Positions 1 to 11,467 of a stretch of 64,000 nucleotides of DNA are shown in pieces (the stretch's first letter is position 1; each line of letters starts with the position of its first letter). The notes beneath the pieces were generated by a model. The model was not told the origin of the DNA and searched no databases. It saw nothing but the letters and a program-made list of their open reading frames with translations. The DNA is from Nilaparvata lugens (taxonomy: Eukaryota; Arthropoda; Insecta; Hemiptera; Delphacidae): contig NC_052508.1 of assembly GCF_014356525.2 (NCBI RefSeq), positions 55,810,497 to 55,874,496 on the forward strand, in the 5' to 3' direction. Made by a program: the position numbers and the translations under genes.

Positions 1-2219
1 GCCCTCTAGGCAACACCCCCTCAACAAAACACCTCAAAACGGTCAGCAAGCCTCAATGAGCAATTTTTTAACTCCCTTAGCGAACTTTACGTGGCTGTTA
101 TCCTTCAGGGCTTTGAGTAAATAGTTTAAAATCTTCAAACCCGAATAGAATTGCGCCTTTTCAACCAATGCCAGCCTATGCACAGGATATCGAAGTAGCG
201 AACCTCATTCGGCTTGAATACAATAATATCGGCCTAACAATCGGCTTGAATATCATAATCAATATAATTTCACAACTGAAAATACTGAACATAAATGCTA
301 TACTATTCAAAAAGGGCAGTTAAGTTTGAAAGATCCTACTACAATTTATAAAATGGTCACGCGCGGAAAATATAACACTCACATGAGCGTTTAGAATGAA
401 AAACAACATGAAAAGGTTGTTCATAAATTATCATACCAATCAAAAGAGCAGCTGGAAAGATCATACATAAATTCATACAAGTTGGAGTACAGACAAGTAC
501 AGCACTCTAGCAAAGTATCTTGCAACGTTGTTTCAGCTGTGTGAATGGCCTTGACAATAAGCCAGTGCACTTTGCTACACGAATACGAGAAGTGACGCTA
601 CATGTCTCAAGGGGCTGCGCGACCAGAGCGGCGGGGACTGCAATGTAGGTCAGTGGGGAAAGTGGAGCAACAGCCGCTACAGGGGTGAGGGAGGAGATCG
701 AGGAAGGGCTGCGAGATTGTGATCCAGTGCTCCTCTGAACTCACTCATTTCAACCGCTGAAAACGGGCAACCCCTCCTTCTGCGACCTTTACAGCCGGAA
801 CACACTAAAAATTTACACCAACGATAAAAACGACTGCACTACGATCTCGTGGGTGTCATTATTCGCGCGAAATCTCCCTGCCTCTGAACCACCCGTTGAA
901 ATATTCCTTGGATCTGCACAGTCGTCACAACCCTGCGCATTAAGGCCGCAGATGCGTAACAGCAGCATGTCAAACTAGGACTAGGCGGGAAACGGTACCC
1001 GAATCTGGCTGCGAAAAATTGCCAGATGTAGCAAACTATAAAAAATCTTTATGGAACGGTTTTGAGATAACTGGAGATGAACTGGATTCGGTCGCTTACT
1101 TATAAACTACCAAGTATCACGTGGCACTAATATTTTTGATGATGGGCACGTTGGAACTTGTATGTTTTAGTGTAGTTTTGTACACTGTAAGGACCAACCG
1201 GCTCTACAGAAATGAACTCTGCACTATCAAACGCCTACAGATAATGAACATTGATAAGTTTGTTAAAATTGTAATCAAAACGCTATTAACCTTGTAAGCA
1301 AGTCAATAACTCATGTACGCAAGTAGCCAAGTAACCTTTGCCTTAGATAATTTTGTAACCGCCCTTGATGGGGGGTTGAAGATATTTTATTACTACTACA
1401 AGGGAGTCATGGGAACTGGATAGACAACAACATTGTATTACCTAAAGAATATCTCATTTATTAGGCTATGTCAATTACTTGAAATTTAAAGAATGAAATA
1501 TGCAGTACATTTTATCCAAATATTATTCCTACAAAAACTACCTTCCAATAAGATTCTACTAACTAGAAATTTACTACAACAATGATTTTATTAATTAGGG
1601 TCTCGGCCGGGTGAAAATGTTTTATAAGGAGCTAGAAATTTTGGCACTTACCCACAGCTATCACTCCCACCGTAATCCCAAACCACAGGACACTCACGTA
1701 TATCATAATGCCGGAAAAATAACTTAACTTTTTGCAATACGGTTTGGATTTTGATCCGCTCGATACCTCGGTTGTTTAACGACTGGAAGTTTTCCGTCCG
1801 GAAAACTTCCCCCTCTCCACGTCAGTGTGCCAGAAGGCCTAACTGCTGCTATTGGAAGAGTCGGTTCTCACGAGATTCGGTAAGCGGGTACTTGCCAGGT
1901 CTGCAGTATTCCTCTGTGAAAATATCTACAGGCTACCAAACATCCGCCTTGTCCTTGCCTCGTGGAGTCGCCTCATCCGTGAGAACTAGCAAATATCCCT
2001 GAATTTGCTGGTTCCCAGAGTCGTTTAGACATAAGTTAGCAGAATCTTATTGTCGCTGCAAAAATACTACTTACTCACTAAATTATATATTTTCTCACTA
2101 AAGTCCAACTACGAAATTATTATTCTAATATCAGAGTCTTTTCTCCTGAAAAAAATCTTAAATCTAAAACACGAAAAAAAATCAATCAATAAATAAGTAA
2201 ACAAATACTACCCATGTCA
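1..2219. other. No recognisable gene; unique AT-rich DNA
   Basis: No open frame here has protein character. The longest is 83 codons at 1751-2002 on the plus strand; it is rich in Ser and Arg, resembles no family I know, and has no supporting splice or start context. The segment around 600-960 is richer in G+C and CpG than its surroundings but shows no recognisable promoter element. Short direct repeats of a CGGCTTGAATA motif occur near 208-255. I see no tRNA, no long inverted repeat and no retroposon tail. Confidence 0.5.
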
Positions 2220-2227
2220 CAATTTTT

Positions 2228-2350
2228 TATTGAGGATGATGCCCACATTAGTTTAGTGGGTAATGAGGAGGATTTTATAAGATGATCAAGCGTTCTTGCT
2301 CACATCGGGATTCGATTCCACAACCCGGTAGCGCTAGCAGACTGAAGGGT
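2228..2350 (-). repeat. tRNA-type SINE remnant (candidate)
   Basis: Read on the minus strand, this segment contains GGAATCGAATCCC, close to the RNA polymerase III B-box (GGTTCGANTCC), preceded by a tRNA-like stretch and followed by a non-tRNA body ending near a run of T on the plus strand. No clean cloverleaf or good A-box can be drawn, so it is not called a tRNA gene. A decayed tRNA-derived SINE is the simplest reading; chance similarity is possible. Confidence 0.35.
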
Positions 2351-2391
2351 GCAAAGTCTAGTTACAAAAACATTGATTATGGACTTACAGT

Positions 2392-2478
2392 TTGTTTTTG
2401 CATTCTTATAAATCCCATTAGATTAAACATAATTAAGTTTCATTCAATCTGGTAAATTTTATAAGGATGCAGAAAAGT
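2392..2478. repeat. Inverted-repeat core of MITE family 1 (copy 1)
   Basis: The core reads as an imperfect hairpin: CTTATAAATCCCATTAGATT on one side and the complement of ATTCAATCTGGTAAATTTTA on the other. The same core occurs at 11320-11430, inside a longer TIR element, and at 42827-42915. Three copies of one hairpin in 64 kb indicate a miniature transposon family. This copy keeps only the centre. Confidence 0.5.
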
Positions 2479-5400
2479 ACCTCCAAAAATCAATGTGACT
2501 GGCTTTAGTCGTCTCGACTATCCCGGGATTCTCAATTTGAATTTCTACTCATACTTGTATTCCAACAAGATAATTAACTTTCAGTTTTAACATTCAATCT
2601 CCACTGATCTTGACATCGATTACTGAATGTAACTTTATTAAAAAAATGAACCGTCTCAAATCAAACCAGTGTAATATTCGCAAAACAAACCTTATTTGGA
2701 GAATCTGCCAAAAATGTGTTGAAATGTATTAGAAGGAATCAGGAATCGCTGGTTGTGAATGTTTGAAAATGCTTATCATCGACGTTTCCATGAACATTTA
2801 TATTATCTGAAAGTCTAAAGTGCTCTGATTGAAAACCTATCGAAGAATGGAAGTCGTCTTGTCTGTTGATACGTGGTTATATATTTATGATCTTCATAGT
2901 CAAGTGAAGGGGAACAATATCCTGGCTACTTTGCCTTTTATATCTCAAAACTAGGTATAACAGCTATACTAATTATATCTATACTAATAATAGCTAGGTG
3001 TAATAGCTATACTATACTAATAGCTATACTAAACCTATTTAGAGAGAATAGTTCTCGATCAGTTGAGCAAACTCTATGTTGTTGCTGGGATATACATCAT
3101 ATCAATCATTGATTTGATTAGTTTAACATCATTTTCCCATCGTTAGACAAAGTTCAACATTTATCATACTTTTTTTATTCGATTTCAGACGTTCATTATT
3201 AAAACCGCAAACCAAATCTACCACTTCAAGATGAGAAAAAGTGATGAATTTGAAAGTCGATAACTCATGAACGAGAAATATGGCAGGTGGCCTCAGCAAT
3301 AGAGAGCGGGTATTTTGAAAGGTATTTGCGAGAAAGGCGGACCATTAAATAAGTTTGAAGCCGATATTAGCCAACGTTGGAATTGTTGTCGAGTTGAGCT
3401 GTCAATACCAGATGCGAGCCGAAATTCGTCATAGCAGCAGCAATAGGCTTCAGTTTCACAGGTGCCGCAGCCATTTCAAATTCAAAAGCAACTCTTTGTG
3501 GCTGCCTATGTACCTGTTTCCATTTAGGCTGCATGAGTAATTGAAACCTCATTTATTATCCACGCTGTATTCATTTCTCGTGAATATTCAAGTAGGTTTT
3601 AAACATGAATGGGATCAGACAACGGCGTATCATCAACATTTCGCACGTGTCGACTATTCATAGCAGATGATATTATCACTTGCAACAATACAATACATAT
3701 ACAACCACATTTACTGACAAAGTTTTAAACAAACCGCAATGCTTCAACAGCAACAATCGCAGGTAGAACTCTTCAACTCCCGCGAAAAATTATGTCGACC
3801 TTTGTTCCATCGCGTAACAACAGGTTTATATTATTGTCCCATCACCAAATGCAAAAACTGTATTCAACAATACAATTTTTTCCATTGTGTTTTTTTTCTC
3901 TAGAATCTTCAAAAAGATTGTTTTATCTTCTCTCTTTTCACATTTTTCTTTATAATAATGAAATTGATTTGATTATTCGAACTTAGTAAATGCTTTTTGC
4001 TTTCTTTTATTTTTTTACTATATTCCATTATGTAGATGAGTGAAATTGTTGTTTCAGGTAATTGTGTAAATAAGGCTTCTCATGGATTTCAGTGAGCCTT
4101 TGTATGTAATGAAAATGAATAAATAAATAAATGATTTACAAAAACTAATGTCAGTATAATTTTTCCATTGCATTAACATCATATTAATACTAAGTATATT
4201 CCTCATAATTGTGACGTTTTCACCACCAATAATTTTGTTTTTATGATTAATATCAAGCAAAAAATCCACCCTCATGATATTCGCCTTCATGAATGATGAA
4301 ATACGATTGCTTGTATGACCCTTAAAGAATGTCAAATTCCAAAGCCACTCTGTGAAATGAATCATTCTTCCCCATGGAACTGTCAATTTTCATTTGAATC
4401 TATAGAAAATTCAAGTGTTGAAGAATGTATAGAGAGTTAATGAGTGAGATAATATATCACTGTCTTATTATATGGGATAATATATCTCTATATAAATAGA
4501 GAGATAATATGTGAATAGAAAATACAAGTAAATATAAAACCAACATTTTATAAAGTACAGAGTGACGCAGGGAAGCGGGAATTTTCTAAATAACGTCATT
4601 CATATGAATAAATACAAAGATCAGCGAAATTTTCAAATTTAAAGGTGTTCTTCGCATTGTTAGGAATGTCAAGCATCCAACATGATTTTAATGTTCTCAC
4701 AATCAAAATGTTCATAAGTATCTGTCTCCTTATAAGTAACATTCGAAGTATGAGCTCCTTCTCCGGGTTTACAAAATGTTATTCACATTATTCAAAATCT
4801 GGAATGATAGTGTAGCAAATCTTGCGGAATGACTGTTTTTGTTTGAGATAATTTCCTTCAAATTTTTGATTGTTGCAGATTGTGCACTGAGTAGCTCGCC
4901 TTGTCGTGTGAATGAAGTGATGCTGTCAAACAAGAGACCCCATGGATGAAGAACTCGCTCATGAACTATTGTATTGATCTCTGAGATCCGCAGCTTGTAA
5001 TCATACAGAGTTAGTGACAATTATTAAGAAACCAGCTAAATATATATCAAATCAAATAATTTTTTATTCCGACAAAAAACACAACTCAGTGAAATGAATA
5101 TATCTTTTGAAAGTATGATATTGCAGTAGAAGGTTCCATGGGAATCCTATTCCAATTGAAAAAAAAAAAACTTTCTGCCGCTTCAAAACTTCCGTCCGCC
5201 ATGTTGGATCCGTCATAAGGATCCAACTTCATTTAGAATCCAGCTTCATTTTGGATCTGAATTCATTTTTTCAAAAATGAGAAGGTGGTCAGGTGATACA
5301 GAATTTCAAAGGAAAATTAGTGGCGAAACCCGTTCAACTATATCGTAACATCGATATCTCAAACCGTTCCAATGATCTCAACATTTGAAGATACTAATAA

Positions 5401-5879
5401 ATGATACAAAAATGAAATGAATGAATACATTGAATAACCAAGTGTTAGTGAATACCAATAGTAGAGTAGATTCTTCTCACATTCCTTCAACACTTTGAAT
5501 AAAACAATTTCTATGTTATTTCTATATTGTGAAAAAGGACGAAGGAGTGAGTCAATTTTGTTGTTCAACGAACAGTCCAATACTCATTACTAGATGACAA
5601 TGTTTCTAAATCGTTTGTGCAAAATTTAAAACAACTGACGACTCTACTGTGCTGCGAACTGATCAAAATTCTACTCTCAAATTCGCTGTTCCCCTGCGCC
5701 ATTCCGTTTATCAGAACTGATTTCTATGAAAATTGTAACCGAATTTGAAAATACAGCAAGAAATTGATGACACTGCCCGTGATTCACATCCCATATATTC
5801 CGTTGCAAAGAATCTTGGAAGAGTATTATTTTACCCTGCAAGCTTTTATGGTAGAATCGTTAAAAAGCACGGAGAATGG
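2479..5879. other. AT-rich DNA with minor repeats, no gene
   Basis: No coding potential was recognised. Low-complexity ATAGCTATACTA repeats lie at about 2955-3035 and GATAATAT repeats at about 4448-4515. A short A-run lies at 5159-5170, and GGATCC/TTCATTTTGGATC-type repeats at about 5205-5265. The ORF at 4054-4386 (110 codons, minus) is rich in Ile, Phe and Lys, as expected for AT-rich noncoding DNA, and is not called as a gene. Confidence 0.45.
4050..4130 (+). repeat. Probable retroposon 3' tail
   Basis: A short segment ends in an AATAAA-containing (AATA)n run at about 4112-4130. This matches the layout of the other retroposon tails in the window (unique 3' UTR, AATAAA, simple repeat tail). 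No second copy was found here, so the call rests on tail structure alone. Confidence 0.3.
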
Positions 5880-6190
5880 GAGGAACTGTTGATGATGAGG
5901 GATTGCGATGAGAATGAATGGCGGTTTTTCAGAAGGAAGAGTAGAAGAGGGTGGAGGATGAGGAATCGTAGTAGTGAGAGGATTAAGAGGAGGGGGGTTT
6001 TTTGAATAAAGAGTAGAAGATAGTGTGGGATGAGGAAGTGGTGAAGAGGGAGAGGAGAAGAGGAAGAGGAAGGGGATGTGTAGGGGAAGAAGAGAAGAAG
6101 GAGTGGAAGGTGGAGGTAGATGAGGAGAAGGTGGAGGGGGATAAGGAGGATTAGGAGGAGTTGTTAGGAGGAATAGTAGGAGATAGTGTG
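5880..6190. repeat. Polypurine (GGA/GAA) low-complexity tract, left part
   Basis: The plus strand is almost pure A+G (GAGGAGG, GAAGAGG variants) with few pyrimidines. Proline/serine-rich minus-strand open frames here (for example 5826-6257) are consequences of the polypyrimidine complement, not genes. The tract resumes at 6471-6935; the retroposon tail between the two halves evidently inserted into one original tract of about 770 bp. Confidence 0.8.
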
Positions 6191-6470
6191 TGATTGATTG
6201 ATTTGATTGATTGAGTACTTTATTTATGTAGATTACAATATATACTGTCTTATACACTTATATACAATAGCTTACAATACAGCAAAATTATAGATGAATT
6301 TACATGATATAGACTAAGAAAATAATTATTGAACTGTATATGATATGAAAAAGCAATTTGTAATATAATAACTATAGATAATAATTATATTGTTATGCAT
6401 CTACATAAATTGGCGGAGCTTTGGACATATCAATGTCCATTCTTCGGAAAGAATATTAAAAATATCCTCC
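6191..6470 (-). mobile_element. Retroposon 3' end, family A (copy 1)
   Basis: Minus-strand copy of a repeat also present at 15993-16254 and 48137-48396, with short pieces at 39514-39559 and 39611-39660. Read 3' to 5' on the plus strand, it starts with a (TGAT)n tail, then an AATAAA-type signal, then an AT-rich body, and closes with a conserved block containing TTGGCGGAGCTTTGGACATA. The four-base tail suggests a non-LTR element 3' UTR, or a SINE parasitising it. No coding sequence is attached. Confidence 0.7.
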
Positions 6471-6935
6471 CCACTAAGATATTGTGAAACGAGAAGGAGG
6501 TAGGGAGAGAGGAGAAGAAGTAGGAAATTATGGAGGAGGAAGAGGAGGAGGTGGATGAGGAGGAGGAGGAGAAGTTTTTGAAATGAAGAGTAGAAGATAG
6601 AGTGAGATGAGGAGGAGGTAGGAGAAGAGGAGAAAAAGGAGGAGAAACGAAGGAGGAAGAGGAGAAGGTATATGAGGAGGAAGAGGAGGAGGTGGATGAG
6701 GAGGAGGAGAAGAAGGAAGAGGATAAGGAGGAGGATGAGGAGTTTTTAGGATGAAGAGTAGAAGTTAGAGTTGGATGAGGAGGATGTAGGGGAAGAGCAG
6801 GAGGAGCAGGAGGAGTTGTTAGAAGGAGAAGTGGAAGATAGTGTGGGATTATGAGGAGGAAGGGGAGGAGTACGAGGAGGAGGTGGTGGAAGAGTGGGAG
6901 GAGGAGTAGCAGGGGGAAGAGAAGAAAAACGGGCG
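6471..6935. repeat. Polypurine (GGA/GAA) low-complexity tract, right part
   Basis: Same composition as 5880-6190: tandem-like GAGGAGGAAGAGG words and GGATGAGGAG motifs, with internal near-repeats of the phrase AAGAGTAGAAGATAG (also seen near 6007-6022 and 6585-6600). The minus-strand ORF 6746-7027, rich in Pro and Ser, is a compositional artefact. Confidence 0.8.
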
Positions 6936-7734
6936 ATGACCACTGGCAGTTTCATGAGCTGGGAAATGATATGGCAGTGGCCAGGCTCATTAATTTGGCT
7001 GGTGTTGGACGTTGGGTATGCTAGCATTATTCTAACTGAATCGTCTAGGTCATAAACGCACCCGGCAAAAGGTCCGCCGCTCTTCTGTGGATTCTATTGC
7101 TGCACAATAGCTGGTCTACATCAAAACCGCCAACTGCATACGTTATTCGCTGCACGATTTAGCAGCTGAATCCCTTTGTCACACCCACCACCAAATATCA
7201 TTTAGCCCATCTCAATTATCTTCCCAATTATCTCATCCGAATACTCGGATTGAATTACTGTCATTCCGTATTATTCGGCTCTCGCTTTCACGGAAGCTCA
7301 CTGGCAGCAAAAAGTGACGACAATGCACTCTATCCATTCGCTCAACTTCAAAGCTTTCAGAAATTCTGATCATTGCTGATTATATGATGATATAAATCTA
7401 TATAATAAGAGAGAGTAGGGTTGTGTTTGTTCGTGTGTTCGTGTGTTCGTTTGTTCGCATCAAAACATGTCAACTTGTGGATTGCATACCGGAAAAACGG
7501 GAATGATTCAGATCTCCAAATTTTGCACATAGATTCTAAAAATATCAATCTCGTGCACCTGGAAGCCCAAATTTTAATTTTCCTTCTAGATTTTTCAGAA
7601 TAATTAATGTTCAAATTTCATTAATGGTACATTCGATTTCATTAATAAATCACAAAATCATATGGTTGAAATTAGAAAAGGAACATCTGTTTCTATATTG
7701 CTTTCTACCTGAAAAACATAGTTTTGAAACTTCG
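6936..7734. other. Unique DNA, no gene recognised
   Basis: Mixed-composition sequence, richer in CpG than the surroundings at 7050-7330. A short TTCGTGTGTTCG tandem lies at 7430-7458. No repeat partner was found elsewhere in the window, so it could be conserved noncoding sequence, but nothing in the sequence proves that. Confidence 0.4.
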
Positions 7735-7870
7735 TTTTCGCCACACTGCACAGAAAGCAGCTGTTTTCCAGTCCCTACGTAGATCTGAAAGACCTTGTTT
7801 GCAGACGACGTCAGAAAAGGGTTTCTTTTCCGGTCTAGGCCAGAAAGTTGTCTCTTTCCAGGCGCTCATG
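7735..7870. repeat. Dispersed repeat family E, module 1 (copy 1)
   Basis: Closely matches 46729-46868: CCACACTGCACAGAAAGCAG, then a shared stretch through TCCCTACGTAGATCTGAAAG, a GACGTCAGA motif and a TTTCCGG-type inverted motif. In the second copy this module lies directly beside module 2 (46869 on). Here a minus-strand open frame of 77 codons (7705-7938) runs through it and begins with a plausible soluble N-terminus (MATSADDESGHSPDLADDLL). This may be a repeat-encoded or captured exon; I cannot name a family. Confidence 0.55.
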
Positions 7871-8095
7871 GAAGTAGTTAATAAGTCATCCGCTAGATCG
7901 GGCGAGTGACCACTTTCATCATCAGCTGAAGTCGCCATGATTTCAGTTCCAGTTTCGAATCAAACTAATTCGCTTCGCAACCAGTTTTATTCAATTATTT
8001 ATTGTTGATTAGTGCATTCCGAATCTTCAAAAATGATAGCTTAACGAGTATTCTTTATTTTGTATTCTTTATTTATTTTGTCAGCAATACCTGTA

Positions 8096-8246
8096 GTGTT
8101 GCGAAAAATATCGTTCGCACCACGGGCAAAAATGTTTTTCCAGCTCTCAATCTTTTCTAGTCCTCGGCCTACGGCCTCGGACTTGAAAACCGATTTCGAG
8201 CTGGAAGAATCTCATTTTCTGCTCTAGGTGCGAAATATACTATTTC
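8096..8246. repeat. Dispersed repeat family E, module 3 (copy 1)
   Basis: About 150 bp with imperfect inverted ends: TTCGCACCACGGGCAAAAAT at the left and the complement of TTTCTGCTCTAGGTGCGAAA at the right, with CGGCCTACGGCCTCGG in the middle. Near-identical copies sit at 13280-13464 and 47195-47325. The inverted ends and copy number suggest a small DNA transposon or an end module of a larger one. Confidence 0.6.
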
Positions 8247-8694
8247 CTGATGCAATGTTTAGGCCTACACGTGGCATGGATCATTAATTTTTCAGCTAGA
8301 ACAATTTTTGAGACAAAGTGCTAAATAAACGTCTACAGTTTCATCAATGCTGTATCGGCTATATGAAAACGCATGCAGTTGATATGTCTTTGAATAAAGG
8401 TGTTGTTATTTACATAAAGAAATTTTATTCTTCGATTTTTATTTAATTAAAATTTCAAAATTATTCGAGCCCTGATAGAATGACTGACTCACTCTACAGT
8501 CGGTCGAAAATTTTAATATTGGAATGAGGGTTATTTTGGCAAGCTGAGCAAAAAAATAAGGTCATATGCACCTTTTCGTTATATCTTCAAATGAAAAATT
8601 GTTTTGTGGGTTGTCAAAACTCCCTTTGAAAGAGAAACTATTCAACTTATTCTATCTTTTAGTAAAATAACAATGTTCATCCATCCATGTATCA
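8246..8694. other. Unique AT-rich DNA, no gene
   Basis: Nothing recognised. The only structure is short T/A-rich runs. Confidence 0.4.
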
Positions 8695-9223
8695 TCTTCT
8701 ATACTATAATAGAGGAAAGAACTGGATTATAAACGTAGCCTATACAGGTGTAAAGTATAGGGAAATTATGTTTGACTCATTATCACGTCAGAACTACTAG
8801 ACCTATCAACTTGAAATTTTGCATATAGATTCTTGCTTAACCGAGGGTGGTTATAGACCAATTTTAAATTTTTCAAGATTTGATTACATCAAGTTTTCAG
8901 TTTGTCAAGTTTTCAATTATTTGACATGCTTCCAGTTTGTATGGAAGCAGCAGAAGATTTCTCTTAAAAGGGAAATTAGAAGATAGGTATGATTGGGGAT
9001 CCTTTTCGAATGATAAAAATAGGTTTTCCGTCACACCCAAATTTTTTCCGCAATTTTGAATCCAACTTCTTTTTTTCAATTGAAAGGTGGTCATACTGAT
9101 TTACTTGAAATGCAGCATATAAATTCTTAATCAACCGAGGATTCTTATATAGCTTATATACTTATAGATTTCATTACGTCAAGTTTTAAGAAAGACCCTT
9201 GCGAAGCACGGGTTACCTGCTAG
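8695..9223 (+). mobile_element. Non-autonomous Helitron (candidate)
   Basis: The 5' end begins TCTTCTATACTATAATAGAG immediately after an A. The 3' end carries a short hairpin (ACCCTTGCGAAGCACGGGT), then a few bases, then CTAG followed by T. TC at the 5' end, a 3' hairpin before CTRR, and insertion between A and T with no target duplication are the defining Helitron signs. The 529 bp body has no coding capacity, so any movement would depend on a Rep/helicase encoded elsewhere. The exact 5' base is uncertain by a few bases because TC occurs twice nearby. Confidence 0.6.
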
Positions 9224-10723
9224 TTTTCTATAAAATACATAAAGTTTATGCAGGTATAATAAATTATGAATAATTACTGATTATTAATGGAGATTGGATC
9301 AAATATATGATTAACAATAATACTCAGATTGTGGTATATATTCCACACAAGCTGAATATATTAAGTTTAGTTAGTTTGTTACAGTTGAAGTTTATTAGCA
9401 ACAAGCTTGTATTGTGAGAATAGATCCTCCTAACTAACAATAATTGGAAAATAATAGTGTTTTGGAAAACGTATCTCTCCTGTATAAGGCGATATTCTTT
9501 ACTAACAAAATGAATAAGTTTTCTCGGGAAAATGTTTTTTTCCGATCATTAGTTTTTGAGATATGAGAGCCTTATCAAATTCGATGAGAGATAAATCCTT
9601 AAGACATAAAGGATAAATTCTTCATGGTATTGTTGATTAAATAAAACAAGAAAAATTGAAAATATCAATTTTTGAGAAAGTTATTCAATTTACCAAAAAT
9701 AACTCGACTGAAAGTTCTTTTTGGTCATTTTGACTGTGGCCCATGATTTTCTTCAATCAAGCTCAACTGAATTCTCCTTCGTGAACAATTTTGATTGATA
9801 CAATTACAAAATCTCTCATGGTTATCAGTTCATGAACTTCTTATTTTAAACAATATCATTATAAACCAATATTTTATAACAAATATTTTCCATATCGGCT
9901 AATAGGTTGTTGAATGTTTTTATTAAATGGTACTAATGTTATTGTTGTACTGTTGTTTCAAGAGATATTAGAACATGTTATTGGCACAGGTATGAGTTAT
10001 TTTGAAAATGACCTGAGTTATTTATTAATTAGAACAGTCACAAACACGATATTTGGAAAGAGAAGCAGGCAATTGCCCAAAACTTCTTCAATTCCTTGAT
10101 TTTGGCACATAAATAGTCCAAAGTGAGGTTAAGTTTAAAATTTCTGTTTTCACCAAAGATTAACACTCAGGGAATACGTATTCGAGATATGACTGATGAA
10201 TATTGAATTTCGAAGGGTTGATAAGAGCCGGAAATAACACTAAACAATCCGAAAGTTTCAATAATATTGAAATAAACTTGAAAATTTTGAGCCGAAAAAT
10301 TAAAACTACTATCACTGCAACTATCAGCTGTTTTATGGCACAGTTTATTCAGACTATGATATTTGGTCTGAAATATAATAAACCAATAAATGTTAATTTA
10401 TTCTCTTTTATACATTCCTAATCACTGTAATATGATGATGATGTGTTAATGTCCTTGATGAGCAGATACATCATGTTAATTAAACATATTATGGACCATT
10501 TTGGTACGCAGTTGAACTGTGCCATGAACAGTTTTTTCTATGAATTCATGATTTTTATTAATTTCAATAGATAAGAGTAATTTCTTGTCATTATTCTGAG
10601 ATCATAATCTTTCTTTGGAAGTGTTGACAAAAAATAACTTTCCTTACTCTAATTGTCAATCGAAAATTCGGTAGTGAAATAGTGAGGACTGAGCCTGTTT
10701 TTCCATTCCTAATCACTGTAATT
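9224..10723. other. AT-rich DNA, no gene
   Basis: No coding potential recognised. A TGTTAATGTCCTTGATGAG motif near 10445-10464 recurs at 11208-11226, just inside the right end of the next repeat, so part of that family may be duplicated here. The rest appears unique. Confidence 0.4.
10052..10112 (-). repeat. Dispersed repeat family D fragment
   Basis: Shares the phrase CAATTGCCCAAAACTTCTTC and flanking bases with 14530-14575 (same strand) and with 18070-18095 (opposite strand). It is the shortest of three copies. Confidence 0.45.
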
Positions 10724-11255
10724 GACCGAGCGAAGTAAAGTCTAAGATCCAAGTCGACGGTTTGGCATTTCTCTTAATGTTTAAATGTTTCAATGTTTGG
10801 ATGTTTAAAAATGTTTAAATGTTCAAATGTTTAAAAATGTTAAAATGTTCAAATGTTTAAATGTTTAAATTTTTATATGTTGCGCATTTACGGCAAAACG
10901 CGGTAATAGATTTTCATGAAATTTGACAGGTATGTTCCTTTTTTGATTGCGCGTCGACGTATATACAAGGTTTTTGGAAATTTTGCATTTCAAAGATAAT
11001 ATAAAAGGAAAAAGGAGCCCCCTTCATACGTCAATATTGGAGTCAAAATCAGACTCATCATAAATCAGCTGACAAGTGATTACACAGATGTGTGGAGAAG
11101 CCAGTCTATTGTTGTATTTCTATAAGGTCTATAGTTTCAATCAGGTACTTGTGATTGAAAATACTGCGTGAGGTCTACTGTTCATAGAACTACTAGTATG
11201 ATTATGTTGTGTTAATGTCCTTGATGAGTGGATAAATGAATAAAATACAATACCC
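10724..11255 (+). mobile_element. Dispersed repeat family F (copy 1)
   Basis: Starts with GACCGAGCGAAGTAAAGTCT and the phrase TCGACGGTTTGGCATTTCTC, then ATGTTTAAATGTT microrepeats (about 10775-10870), a block around CATTTACGGCAAAACGCGGT, and a 3' part ending near GGTCTACTGTTCATAGAAC and an AATAAAATAC tail. The inverted counterpart at 56390-57050 shares every block in the same order, so this is one interspersed element of about 500-650 bp. It has no ORF. Its GAGCGAAG end hairpin resembles those of the Helitron-like elements in this window; the class is unproven. Confidence 0.65.
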
Positions 11256-11280
11256 GAACACAGATGTAGGCTGTACCATG

Positions 11281-11467
11281 AGCTGCGTTTACATCAAAGT
11301 TATTAGCAAAATGTTTATTTTTCCGTCCTTATAGATTCCATTAGATTAAAAGGAACATGACAAACACATCTGGTCATCATGTGCGTGTTAAGTTATTTTC
11401 AATCTAATAGAATCTATAAGGACAGAGAAATAAACATATTGTTAATAACTTTGGTTTAAACGCAGCT
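11281..11467. mobile_element. MITE family 1, full TIR copy
   Basis: A 187 bp element with terminal inverted repeats of about 75 bp. The left end AGCTGCGTTTACATCAAAGT mirrors the right end, whose complement begins AGCTGCGTTTAAACCAAAGT. The match continues through TTATTAGCAAAATGTTTATT, then CCTTATAGATTCCATTAGAT. No coding capacity. A target-site duplication is not obvious. The hairpin core is shared with 2392-2478 and 42827-42915. Confidence 0.75.

Noticed and set aside
2300..2340. tRNA gene suggested by a GGAATCGAATCC motif.
   Set aside because: No acceptor-stem pairing or A-box at the right distance; a SINE remnant fits better.
5826..6257. 143-codon Pro/Ser-rich minus-strand ORF.
   Set aside because: Shadow of the polypurine tract and part of a retroposon tail.
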